A stretch of 64,000 nt of DNA from Paenibacillus_V sp046244365 (lineage in GTDB: Bacteria; Bacillota; Bacilli; Paenibacillales; NBRC-103111), in NCBI RefSeq assembly GCF_046244365.1, contig NZ_CP176395.1, positions 1,488,001 to 1,552,000 of the forward strand, in the 5' to 3' direction. The notes beneath the pieces were generated by a model that did not search any database, was not told the DNA's origin, and saw nothing but the letters and a program-made list of their open reading frames with translations. This document shows, piece by piece, positions 7,871-14,834 of the stretch. Position 1 is the first letter of the stretch. Each line of letters opens with the position of its first letter. Position numbers and translations under genes: made by a program.

Positions 7871-8071
7871 TTAACTAATTGGTTCGCATGTCCATTCCGA
7901 TAACTCCTCGATGTCATGAAAAGCTCCTATCCGTCGTAGGTACTCATGGCCTCCATCTACGCCGACGGCACCACAGCTACAAAACTTACATTCATAAACG
8001 AGCGTCGATTCAACGATATTTAGACAGCGTTTGCAGCGGATTTTATTTATTAATATTTGTTTTTTTTCCAT
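7871..8071 (-). CDS. Small zinc-ribbon-like protein (DUF7695-like)
   Basis: A 66-aa protein with two Cys pairs (KIRCKRCLNIVES and CKFCSCGAVGVDGG) arranged as a zinc ribbon, then HEYLRRIG and a C-terminal EELSEW stretch. This pattern matches small Firmicute proteins I know as DUF7695. The open frame starts at a GTG at 8080, but GAGGTG lies six bases before the ATG at 8071. Role unknown; zinc binding is inferred from the cysteines. Confidence 0.7.
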   Translation of the reverse strand: MEKKQILINKIRCKRCLNIVESTLVYECKFCSCGAVGVDGGHEYLRRIGAFHDIEELSEWTCEPIS

Positions 8072-8096
8072 ATTATCCACCTCGTTCGTATAGATG

Positions 8097-8128
8097 AAAA
8101 GTCCTGAATCAGTGGATTCAGGACTTTT
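8097..8128 (-). terminator. Intrinsic terminator
   Basis: AAAGTCCTGAATC and GATTCAGGACTTT form a strong stem with T/A-rich flanks on both sides. It sits between the two minus-strand small genes, and so ends the transcript of the 8136-8279 segment. Confidence 0.7.
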
Positions 8129-8135
8129 CTATCCA

Positions 8136-8279
8136 TTACGGATATTTAGAAGCATATTCCAAAAGATGCTCATTGCGAGCTTGAATGCTCTCATTGTATA
8201 GCATTATTTCAAGTGCAGTCAAGCGATGGAAGAGAATATTTTGATTACTGTGTAAAAGAATAATGGCTTCAAATTCCAA
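8136..8279 (-). CDS. Tiny minus-strand coding segment (47 aa)
   Basis: Reading the minus strand gives a peptide beginning EFEAIILLHSNQN and containing FHRLTALEIMLYNESIQARN, ending YASKYP at a TAA (8136-8138). It looks strongly protein-like, and a terminator follows at the right distance. The only start in view is a TTG at 8279 without a clear ribosome binding site. The frame stays open about 15 codons further upstream to a stop, so the true start may be lost. Family unknown. Confidence 0.4.
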   Translation of the reverse strand: MEFEAIILLHSNQNILFHRLTALEIMLYNESIQARNEHLLEYASKYP

Positions 8280-8396
8280 GTGACTGGAGGATATAAAGGT
8301 ACATTCGCGTAATTCGCAACTTATAGAAAATGGAAATTATTTGAACTGGATAAGAGGATTCCTCTGTTTGATTTAAAGACGAGGGGGTAAAAACTA

Positions 8397-8750
8397 TTGT
8401 ATAAATCAGTTATTATACAAGACAAATTTCTAGTTATTGTAACTGATGGAGTTTTTGATACGCCTATAATTGAGCTGCCTACAGAAGAGCTTGCTGATAG
8501 AGTGGCTTATGAACTACAAACCGCTCGTGATGAAGGTGAACTCTGGGGAGCAGATCAAATCCTCAATGAACGATATGGTGAGAAAGTTATAAATGAAACT
8601 AGAGAAGCGCTAAAAAAGGTAAGGTCTATGGATAACGAGGAAAGAGAATTTTATCTTGAAAAAATACGTCGTCGCCACGAAAGGGTTCAAAAAGTTCAAC
8701 AAGCACGAAGGTGGAAAAGTGTATTAAGTTGGAAGAAAAAGCATAATTAA
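8397..8750 (+). CDS. Hypothetical protein (117 aa)
   Basis: The start is a TTG at 8397 with GAGGGGGT eight bases upstream. The N-terminal half (about 1-45) looks like a small beta-rich domain (SVIIQDKFLVIVTDGVFDTP). The C-terminal half is a long, highly charged helix rich in Arg and Lys (EKIRRRHERVQKVQQARRWK), likely to bind nucleic acid or form a coiled coil. No membrane segment. Family not recognised. It stands alone in the AT-rich island. Confidence 0.6.
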   Translation: MYKSVIIQDKFLVIVTDGVFDTPIIELPTEELADRVAYELQTARDEGELWGADQILNERYGEKVINETREALKKVRSMDNEEREFYLEKIRRRHERVQKVQQARRWKSVLSWKKKHN

Positions 8751-8898
8751 AAAGCACAATCTATCGGCAAAGGCAGCTTGATTGGTTCTATGAGAATGGA
8801 ATTAGTTCGCTTTCTTTAATGCATTACTAATGGCTGTTATAGTGTTCATATACGTCTTAGTAAATCCAGTCTAATGGAATCAATAAGCAAAAAATTGA

Positions 8899-9102
8899 GT
8901 GAATGACATGTTATCAAAAGGTAAAGAGCTATTGGAGTATCTAAATAAGGCCGCCGAGCAAGCAAGAAGAGAAGCAAAGCAAGCTAGGGCATCCATTTAT
9001 TATATTCGCGACAGCATAAGAATTCGTGAAGCGTCGGACGGCCAGAAATTTGAGATTCAGATAGATGATTCAGGAAACCGAACTGAACGGGTCTTACATT
9101 GA
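8899..9102 (+). CDS. Small hypothetical helical protein (67 aa)
   Basis: The frame runs from a GTG at 8899, with an alternative ATG at 8908. The ribosome binding site is weak, which lowers confidence. Residues 5-40 form a strongly charged Ala/Glu/Arg helix, followed by a short beta-like tail (KFEIQIDDSGNRTERVL). Family unknown. Confidence 0.45.
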   Translation: MNDMLSKGKELLEYLNKAAEQARREAKQARASIYYIRDSIRIREASDGQKFEIQIDDSGNRTERVLH

Positions 9103-9399
9103 TGAACCGCGACACAGATTCCAGTCGATAAACTAGAAGTGCTATTTGCATCGTAATAAAGCACCGGGAAAATGGGGCTAGTTCTAATCAATCTTCTACG
9201 AAAAAGAAGGGTCAGCTTTATTGAAGCTGAGGCATATTGGAGACATTTTATTAGATAGCAGTGATATTTCCCAAAGTTTTTAATTGCTGACTTAAAAAAA
9301 TGGGAAATCGAAAAAGTTCCCTCTGATTCTTATGGGTACTATTAACATTATGGAAAGGTTAAAAATTAACTTTTCCCAATATTTTTCAAGTTCCCCTCA
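9103..9399 (+). other. AT-rich spacer up to the island edge
   Basis: I see no gene, terminator or RNA here. The base composition is still island-like (many A and T runs) up to about 9390 and changes abruptly to the host pattern at the exonuclease fragment. Confidence 0.5.
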
Positions 9400-9693
9400 G
9401 ACAACTACCCGGGTGTAAAAGGGATCGGCGAAAAAACGGCCGTCAAGCTGCTCAGCGAATTCGAGCATATCGAAGGCATTCTCGAGAATCTGGCCCTGCT
9501 GCCGAAGGGCGTAAGGGCTAAAATAGAAGCCGAGCTCGACATGCTCCACTTGTCGCGCGACCTCGCACGTATCCGCTGCGACGTGCCGGTTGCCTGCACG
9601 ATGGAGGAATGCTTGCTGGACGTGGACCGGAACCGGGTGAGAAGTAAATTCGAAGAACTTGAATTTAAAGGGCTTTTGCAATTATTCAAATAG
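9400..9693 (+). pseudogene. 5'-3' exonuclease (PolA/YpcP-type), C-terminal 97 codons
   Basis: The translation begins DNYPGVKGIGEKTAVKLL, the helix-hairpin-helix of the 5'-3' exonuclease family found in YpcP and the N-terminal domain of DNA polymerase I. The preceding residues in frame are F-P-S, so the family's conserved S-D-N is kept exactly at the break. It continues through a typical C-terminal region to a stop at 9691-9693, with no polymerase domain, as in YpcP. The first two thirds with the metal-binding aspartates are missing, and a TAA lies in frame about 33 bases upstream of the fragment. The gene is therefore cut by the AT-rich island. Host-like base composition starts here. Confidence 0.8.
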
Positions 9694-9703
9694 CTGAACG
9701 CAG

Positions 9704-9740
9704 GACGTGTCCATGATCTTCATGGGCGCGTCTTTTTTTT
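9704..9740 (+). terminator. Intrinsic terminator of the exonuclease gene
   Basis: GACGTGTCCATGA pairs with TCATGGGCGCGTC (one mismatch), followed by nine Ts. Confidence 0.85.
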
Positions 9741-9744
9741 TATG

Positions 9745-9827
9745 TCAGAAAGTATATCCTCCGCTGATTGTTCCATTTCCCGGTAAACGCGCTCGTCTTA
9801 CAGGACGGCGAAGCCGTTTATCCTTGT
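9745..9827 (+). repeat. Intergenic repeat A, copy 1
   Basis: This copy begins TCAGAAAGTATATC and ends GGACGGCGAAGCCGTTTATCC. The GGTAAACG and GTTTATCC arms can pair into an imperfect hairpin. A second direct copy lies at 10814-10895, so the two flank the SDR pseudogene. Confidence 0.7.
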
Positions 9828-9891
9828 CCTGAAAATGCACTTATCGAGCATCCTTAAGTCGGCACAACGGGCCGGGTACGCTGGAGAAGCA

Positions 9892-9976
9892 CTAATTTCA
9901 GAACTAAAGGTGGCTTTGAGAACTTTCATTTTCCTTGAAACAGAACTCATGCAACGTTTGAGGACTGGTGGTTTGA
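9892..9976 (+). promoter_or_regulatory. Conserved upstream block with four GAAC-type boxes, copy 1
   Basis: This 83-85 bp block aligns without gaps to 17172-17257 upstream of the ABC transporter. Boxes of the form (A/G)GAAC or GGAC start at 9901, 9920, 9943 and 9962, spaced 19, 23 and 19 bp. The two 19-bp pairs look like binding sites for two dimers of an AraC-type regulator, whose gene lies at 14835-17090. The block ends about 80 bp before the SDR gene. Confidence 0.6.
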
Positions 9977-10056
9977 ACTAGTGATAAATAAGATGGAGTC
10001 ATGGAACGGCAAAGCTTTCAAGACGACTTACAGCATGAGGCGGAGGGAGTAATAGA

Positions 10057-10808
10057 ATGGTACGATTTCGAAACAAAACAGCTTTAGTAACCGGCGGAAG
10101 CCGCGGAATCGGTAAGGCGATCGCCGAACGTTTCGCTGCCGAAGGCGCAAAGGTGGCGATCGTCTCCAATTGTGCGGAGGAGTTGAATCTGGCGGAACGG
10201 CAATATAAAACCGCGGGTTACGACATGTTGCCCCTACTAGCCGACGTTTCCGATGCCGGCCAAGTCGAGAGAGCCGTCGAACGTACGGTTTCGGAATGGG
10301 GCCGAATCGATATTCTTGCCAATAATGCCGGAGTCGCTTGGGAAGAAGATTTCTTGGAGCTAAAGGACGAGAATTGGCGCAAAATGCTGGACATCAATCT
10401 GAGCGGCATGTTCTATACCGCACAGCGGGTATCCCGCCAGATGGTCAAGCAGGGGGAGGCGTCATTATCAATATGTCCTCCACCAACGGGATTGTGGGCG
10501 AGGCCAAATACGCGCATTATAACGCATCGAAGGGTGGCATTGTTTTGTTGACCAAAACGATGGCGTTGGAGCTGGGAGACCGAGGCATTCGCGTGAATGC
10601 GGTTTGTCCGGGTTATATTCGGAGCCCGATGTCCGAAGCGATCGACAGTCCCGAATTTGTAGAAGCGTACATTCGAGCCAAAATCCCGTTAGGCAGAGCG
10701 GGAGCGCCTGACGATGTAGCGGGAGTATTCGCTTTCCTTGCTTCCGACGATGCGGCTTTTATAACGGGCACAACCCTTGTAGTCGATGGCGGACAGCTCG
10801 CTTTTTAA
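10057..10808 (+). pseudogene. SDR-family oxidoreductase (FabG-like), frameshifted
   Basis: A GGCGGAGGGAG site precedes the ATG. Frame 1 (to 10551) carries the TGGSRGIG cofactor loop and NNAG motif. The continuation in another frame carries the SSTNG serine, YAHYNASKGG (Tyr and Lys of the catalytic triad) and the usual VVDGGQLAF ending. The switch occurs at a run of five Gs near 10451-10455; one more G would restore a 250-aa enzyme very similar to the intact SDR at 44198-44950. It is either a real one-base deletion in a slippery tract or a sequencing error. The family reduces or oxidises keto or hydroxy groups with NAD(P)H. In this locus a sugar or sugar-acid substrate is likely. Confidence 0.85.
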
Positions 10809-10813
10809 ATTTT

Positions 10814-10895
10814 TCAGAAAGTATATCGTGGAAGTCACCTAAATCTCGGTAAACGCGCTTGTCCCTAAAAGGACGGCGCAGCCGTTTATCCTTGT
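10814..10895 (+). repeat. Intergenic repeat A, copy 2
   Basis: Same order of blocks as the copy at 9745-9827: TCAGAAAGTATATC, then GGTAAACGCGCTTGTC, then GGACGGCGCAGCCGTTTATCC. The middle part is diverged. It lies between the SDR stop and the GH20-like gene. Confidence 0.7.
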
Positions 10896-10919
10896 GGTTT
10901 GACGACGGGAGGCATACAA

Positions 10920-12809
10920 GTGAACTTGAACTTTATTTTGGAAGATTCCGATTTGGAGCCCGGCATTCGGTTATTTGCTGAGGAATTCCGATTCTCCGTA
11001 AGCGAAGAGGGCATGCCTGTTCAAGTAACGCGCAAAAACGAAAATATAATCGTCGTATCGAAATCGGGGGATAAGGCTCACATTCAATACGAGCATAAGC
11101 ATCAATTTTTCCGGGCGCTCGGATTGCTTTTGGAAAGCTTGCAGCACGAACAGAAATTCCATATAACGGAAACGCCTCAATTCAGCACGAACGGCCCGAT
11201 GATCGACGTCTCTCAGGGAAATGCGGTACTGCACGTCGAGACGATTAAACGGTTAATCACAAAGATGGCCGCCATGGGACTTAATATGCTGATGCTGTAC
11301 ACCGAGGATAGCTACGAAGTCAAAGAGCAGCCTTACTTCGGCTACATGAGAGGCAGGTATACGCAAGAGGAGATTCGGCAGTGCGACGACTTTGCCCATC
11401 TGTTCGGAATCGAGCTTATTCCTTGCATTCAAACCTTAAGCCATTTGAGAGACGTATTGAAATGGGAGTGTTTTGCGGGCATCAAGGATGACGGGGATAC
11501 GCTGCTCGTGGGAGAAGAGAAAACTTACGCGTTTATCGAGCAGATGATCGTAGCGGCGACGAGTCCCATCCGGTCGAAGCGCATCCATATCGGCATGGAT
11601 GAAGCTTTGAAGCTGGGTCAGGGGAATTACCTGATCCGAAACGGATTGCGCTCCAAATTCGAAATCATGAACGAACACTTGGCCAGGGTGCTGCAGATCA
11701 CGGGAAAACTCGGTTTGAAGCCGATGATATGGAGCGATATGTATTTTCGGATGGGGTCCGGGCTGGAGGATAATTACGACCGAAATAGGATCCTGCCTGA
11801 CAACATTTCGGAGATCATGCCCCAAAATTTGCAATATATTTTCTGGGACTATTACCACTACGATGAGGAATTTTATCTCGATTTTATTCGGAAGCACAAG
11901 CAATTCGGTTCCACTCCTATTTTTGCCGGCGGGATTTGGAACTGGAAAGGGTTCTGCTTGAACTATGGCGCAACTTTCGCATCTACCGAAGCGGCCATGG
12001 CTGCCTGCAAAAAAGAAGGCGTGAAGGAAATCATCGCTACGCTATGGGGCGACGACGGAACGGAGTGCCATATTTATTCCGCCTTGCTCGGCTTACAGCT
12101 GTTCGCGGAACACGGGTATGCGGAACGAGTGGATGAACGCAAATTGAAGCGAAGGTTCGAATTTTGCACAGGCGGCCGTTACGAGGATTTCATGGAGATC
12201 CGTCTTGTCGACGAAATTCCCGGCACTTCCGAAGGGAACCGCGAAATGGCGAATCCGTCCCGTTACCTGCTGTGGCAGCAGGCGTTAATGGGATTGTTTG
12301 ATAAAAATATCGACGGGCTGCCGTTAGCCGAGCATTATGCCAAGTTAGCCATTCAATATGAGCAGGCGACTCAGCGCAATGGAGAATGGGGTCAAGTATT
12401 CGAGATTTTACAAAAGCTATGCCGCGTGCTTTCCGTCAAATCGGAGATCGGCTTACGAATTACGCGCGCCTATAAGGCTGGGGATAAAGCGTCTTTGCAT
12501 GATTTCGCACAGGTGGAGCTGGCTGATCTGATCGGCCGGGTGGAACAATTACGGGAGTGCCATCTGAGCCAGTGGCATCAGTTGTACAAACCGTTCGGCT
12601 GGGAGGTCATCGATTTCCGTTACGGCGGGCTTATGGCAAGTCTTAGAACGGCGATCCGGCGACTAAACGATTATGTCGGCGGAAGGATCGATCGTTTGGA
12701 AGAGCTTGAACAGGAACGTCTGCCGTATCAAGGACAGGAAGGTATCGTGGACTGCTACTGGTATAAGGGAATGCCGACGGCAAGCAGGCTTGTTCAGTTC
12801 GTGGACTAG
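10920..12809 (+). CDS. Glycoside hydrolase family 20-like beta-N-acetylhexosaminidase
   Basis: Start is a GTG at 10920 with GGGAGG seven bases upstream; the longer frame from 10899 lacks a site (629 aa). Residues 1-75 resemble the small alpha/beta domain that precedes GH20 barrels. From about residue 85 (MIDVSQGNAVLHVETIKRLI) the TIM barrel begins, with NMLMLYTEDSYE and HIGMDEA (about residues 223-229), where the Asp-Glu pair is the family's catalytic dyad for substrate-assisted removal of terminal GlcNAc or GalNAc. There is no signal peptide, so it acts inside the cell on imported oligosaccharides. It lies between the SDR gene and the dimethylformamidase-like gene, in one direction, probably one operon under the conserved block at 9892. 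Confidence 0.85.
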   Translation: MNLNFILEDSDLEPGIRLFAEEFRFSVSEEGMPVQVTRKNENIIVVSKSGDKAHIQYEHKHQFFRALGLLLESLQHEQKFHITETPQFSTNGPMIDVSQGNAVLHVETIKRLITKMAAMGLNMLMLYTEDSYEVKEQPYFGYMRGRYTQEEIRQCDDFAHLFGIELIPCIQTLSHLRDVLKWECFAGIKDDGDTLLVGEEKTYAFIEQMIVAATSPIRSKRIHIGMDEALKLGQGNYLIRNGLRSKFEIMNEHLARVLQITGKLGLKPMIWSDMYFRMGSGLEDNYDRNRILPDNISEIMPQNLQYIFWDYYHYDEEFYLDFIRKHKQFGSTPIFAGGIWNWKGFCLNYGATFASTEAAMAACKKEGVKEIIATLWGDDGTECHIYSALLGLQLFAEHGYAERVDERKLKRRFEFCTGGRYEDFMEIRLVDEIPGTSEGNREMANPSRYLLWQQALMGLFDKNIDGLPLAEHYAKLAIQYEQATQRNGEWGQVFEILQKLCRVLSVKSEIGLRITRAYKAGDKASLHDFAQVELADLIGRVEQLRECHLSQWHQLYKPFGWEVIDFRYGGLMASLRTAIRRLNDYVGGRIDRLEELEQERLPYQGQEGIVDCYWYKGMPTASRLVQFVD

Positions 12810-12846
12810 GACTCTTTCATTACTTAGACATTTGGAGTGAACGTTG

Positions 12847-14286
12847 ATGGAAAACCTTACGGTAAAAGAAAATGCGCTGCCGGGTACGCTGAATTGGCAG
12901 CTTACCCAATACGAGTTCGAATATACGGAGAGTCCTCAAGGAACCGAGCTGATCCATGGAGCCCGTTCCGCCGCGATCGAGGGATATGCTTCCCGTACCA
13001 GCGTCTACCCGGGAGAACGTATAGATTTCATGGTGAGCACGTCCCCTGCCTGCCCGTTCAGCGTGGATATTTACCGGCTAGGGTATTACGACGGTACCGG
13101 AGGGCGACACGTGCTGCATCTCGGTCCGTTTGAAGGAGAAGAACAGCCGGTACCGCCGGAGACGACGGAGCGGCTGCGGGAATGCAAATGGCAGCCAAGC
13201 GTAACCCTTCAGATTCCTGATGATTGGGTCAGCGGCGTTTATCTGGCGAAGCTGACTAAGCAAGCATCCTTGCGTGCCCAAAGTTACATGATCTTTGTAG
13301 TGAAACAAAGAAGGAAGACGGAAATTCTCGTCCAAGTGAGCGATCTGACGTGGCAGGCTTATAACAAATGGCCCGCCACCAGCTCGCTTTACGATGACGG
13401 AGCGAACGCCTGGTTTACCGGCCCCCATGTCCGGGTCGGCTTCGATCGGCCGTACAGCAAATACTTTCAGGTTGTCGACTCGCCTTTATCCTGCGGCTCC
13501 GGCGAATTTCTCCTGTGGGAGTTCCCGCTCGCCTACTGGCTGGAAGCGGAAGGCTACGATGTCACGTATTGCTCCAATCTCGATCTTCACGGAGACCCCG
13601 GTTTATTGGAAACCTGCCAAGTATTCATTTCCGTAGGACACGATGAATATTGGACAAGGGAAATGTACCAACATGCAACGGCCGCTCGCGATAAGGGAGT
13701 CAGCTTGCTCTTTCTTTCAGGGAACGCCGTCTATCATGAAATTATTCCCTATGACGATAACGTCGCAGCCGCCCCGTTCCGTTCATTCGCCCGAAAACAA
13801 AGGTTTTGCGACGAGCAACAATTGATGGGAACCGCCTCGTTTGCTTCGGGGTACGGAGACTGGACGGTGGCAAAGCCGGAGCATTGGGTGTTTGCGGGCA
13901 CAGGCATGAAGGCGGGCGACAGCATTCCCGGTTTGATCGGCTGGGAATATCACGGGTTGCCGGCCAAGGAAATAGCAGGCCTGGAAATATTGGCCCATAG
14001 CGATTTGGTAGGGCATCAGCCTGAAGCTCTGGAATGCGCGGATGGCACTCTTCGAGTGGGCGACGGGAAGCATGCGGCCGTCATCTACCCGGGTCCGCGC
14101 AATAACTGGGTGTTCAACGCAGGGACGATCTGGTGGGCCGAAGGATTAAGCAATCCGCCCGGTCACATTCCGGCGTCGGGCACGTTCGGCCGGGTGCTGG
14201 GACCCGACTCAAGAGTCCAGCAAATGACCCGAAATTTGTTGGCCCGTTGTTTAAGAGCTAACTCGGATAAGCCGGTTGCGGACTAA
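12847..14286 (+). CDS. N,N-dimethylformamidase beta-subunit-like protein
   Basis: Start is the ATG at 12847 with a TTGGAGTGA site (479 aa). The N-terminal 150 residues look beta-rich (SRTSVYPGERIDFMVS, IYRLGYYDGTGGR). The rest matches the large-subunit domain of N,N-dimethylformamidases (WQAYNKWPATSSLYDDG, VGHDEYWTREM, GNAVYHEI, WVFNAGTIWW), a domain widely found in uncharacterised Firmicute and actinobacterial proteins. There is no signal peptide. The dimethylformamidase activity itself is unlikely here. Because it sits after a hexosaminidase in a sugar locus, removal of an N-acyl or related group from a sugar is a reasonable but unproven guess. Confidence 0.75.
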   Translation: MENLTVKENALPGTLNWQLTQYEFEYTESPQGTELIHGARSAAIEGYASRTSVYPGERIDFMVSTSPACPFSVDIYRLGYYDGTGGRHVLHLGPFEGEEQPVPPETTERLRECKWQPSVTLQIPDDWVSGVYLAKLTKQASLRAQSYMIFVVKQRRKTEILVQVSDLTWQAYNKWPATSSLYDDGANAWFTGPHVRVGFDRPYSKYFQVVDSPLSCGSGEFLLWEFPLAYWLEAEGYDVTYCSNLDLHGDPGLLETCQVFISVGHDEYWTREMYQHATAARDKGVSLLFLSGNAVYHEIIPYDDNVAAAPFRSFARKQRFCDEQQLMGTASFASGYGDWTVAKPEHWVFAGTGMKAGDSIPGLIGWEYHGLPAKEIAGLEILAHSDLVGHQPEALECADGTLRVGDGKHAAVIYPGPRNNWVFNAGTIWWAEGLSNPPGHIPASGTFGRVLGPDSRVQQMTRNLLARCLRANSDKPVAD

Positions 14287-14287
14287 G

Positions 14288-14522
14288 AGTGCGCTTGAAC
14301 GCGCTCGTCTTAGCGCTTATGCCGATGAAGTCTACTATCGATTGATCAATAGCGGGTAGTGAATGACGTTGATAGTATGGATGAAGGCGATCCTGAGGTG
14401 ATGTCGCTGTTTGTGAATGTGATATGCGGCGGAGAGATGTATCCGGTATATGATAACTATGCTCAAGCTTAGGAATAGTGCGCTTGAACGCGCTCGTCTT
14501 AGCGCTTATGCCGATGAAGTCA
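14288..14522 (+). repeat. Two copies of a 45-bp intergenic repeat around a decayed fragment
   Basis: AGTGCGCTTGAACGCGCTCG and the following 25 bases occur at about 14288-14334 and again at 14477-14522, both continuing to GCCGATGAAGTC. The core AACGCGCTCGTCTTA is also part of repeat A at 9745. Between the copies a short frame (MDEGDPEVMSLFVNVICGGE...) ending near 14471 looks like a gene remnant. Confidence 0.65.
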
Positions 14523-14583
14523 CTCAAGCTTAGGAATGCCGTTTGAAAAAGACGTGACACAGAGCACTGAAGCTGAACAAGAG

Positions 14584-14792
14584 GGAATGGGTATGGGCTG
14601 GAAAGTTTACGGGCCGCCTTTGAAATCGTGTTTCTACCTCGTAATAAGTTCAATGAAACACGATTTCAAGAGCGGTTGAAAGCCTATACCCATTGCCTCG
14701 CCCACGCGCGAACGTAGATCTCTACACGTAAGAACACGATTTCAAGAGCGGTTGAAAGCCTATACCCATTGCCTCGCCCACGCGCAAACGTA
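14584..14792. repeat. Tandem 76-bp repeat with an inverted copy
   Basis: A unit starting AACACGATTTCAAGAGCGG occurs at 14657-14716 and 14733-14792 (period 76). A diverged inverted copy lies at 14584-14633 (GGAATGGGTATGGGCTGG ... TTTGAAATCGTGTTT). The region holds no gene and could fold into a long hairpin. Confidence 0.65.
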
Positions 14793-14803
14793 TATTGTAC
14801 ACT

Positions 14804-14832
14804 AAAGCCGCCGCAAGGCGGTTTTCTTCATT
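14804..14832. terminator. Terminator of the AraC gene
   Basis: AAAGCCGCC and GGCGGTTTT form a tight stem directly after the minus-strand AraC stop. The run of A on the left serves as the U-tract on the minus strand, and the right side is T-rich. Confidence 0.7.
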
Positions 14833-14834
14833 CA

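Noticed and set aside
9745..9827. Repeat A as a metabolite riboswitch
   Set aside because: The fold is an imperfect hairpin without a recognisable riboswitch core, and copy 1 is over 200 bp from the next gene. A dispersed repeat is the simpler reading.
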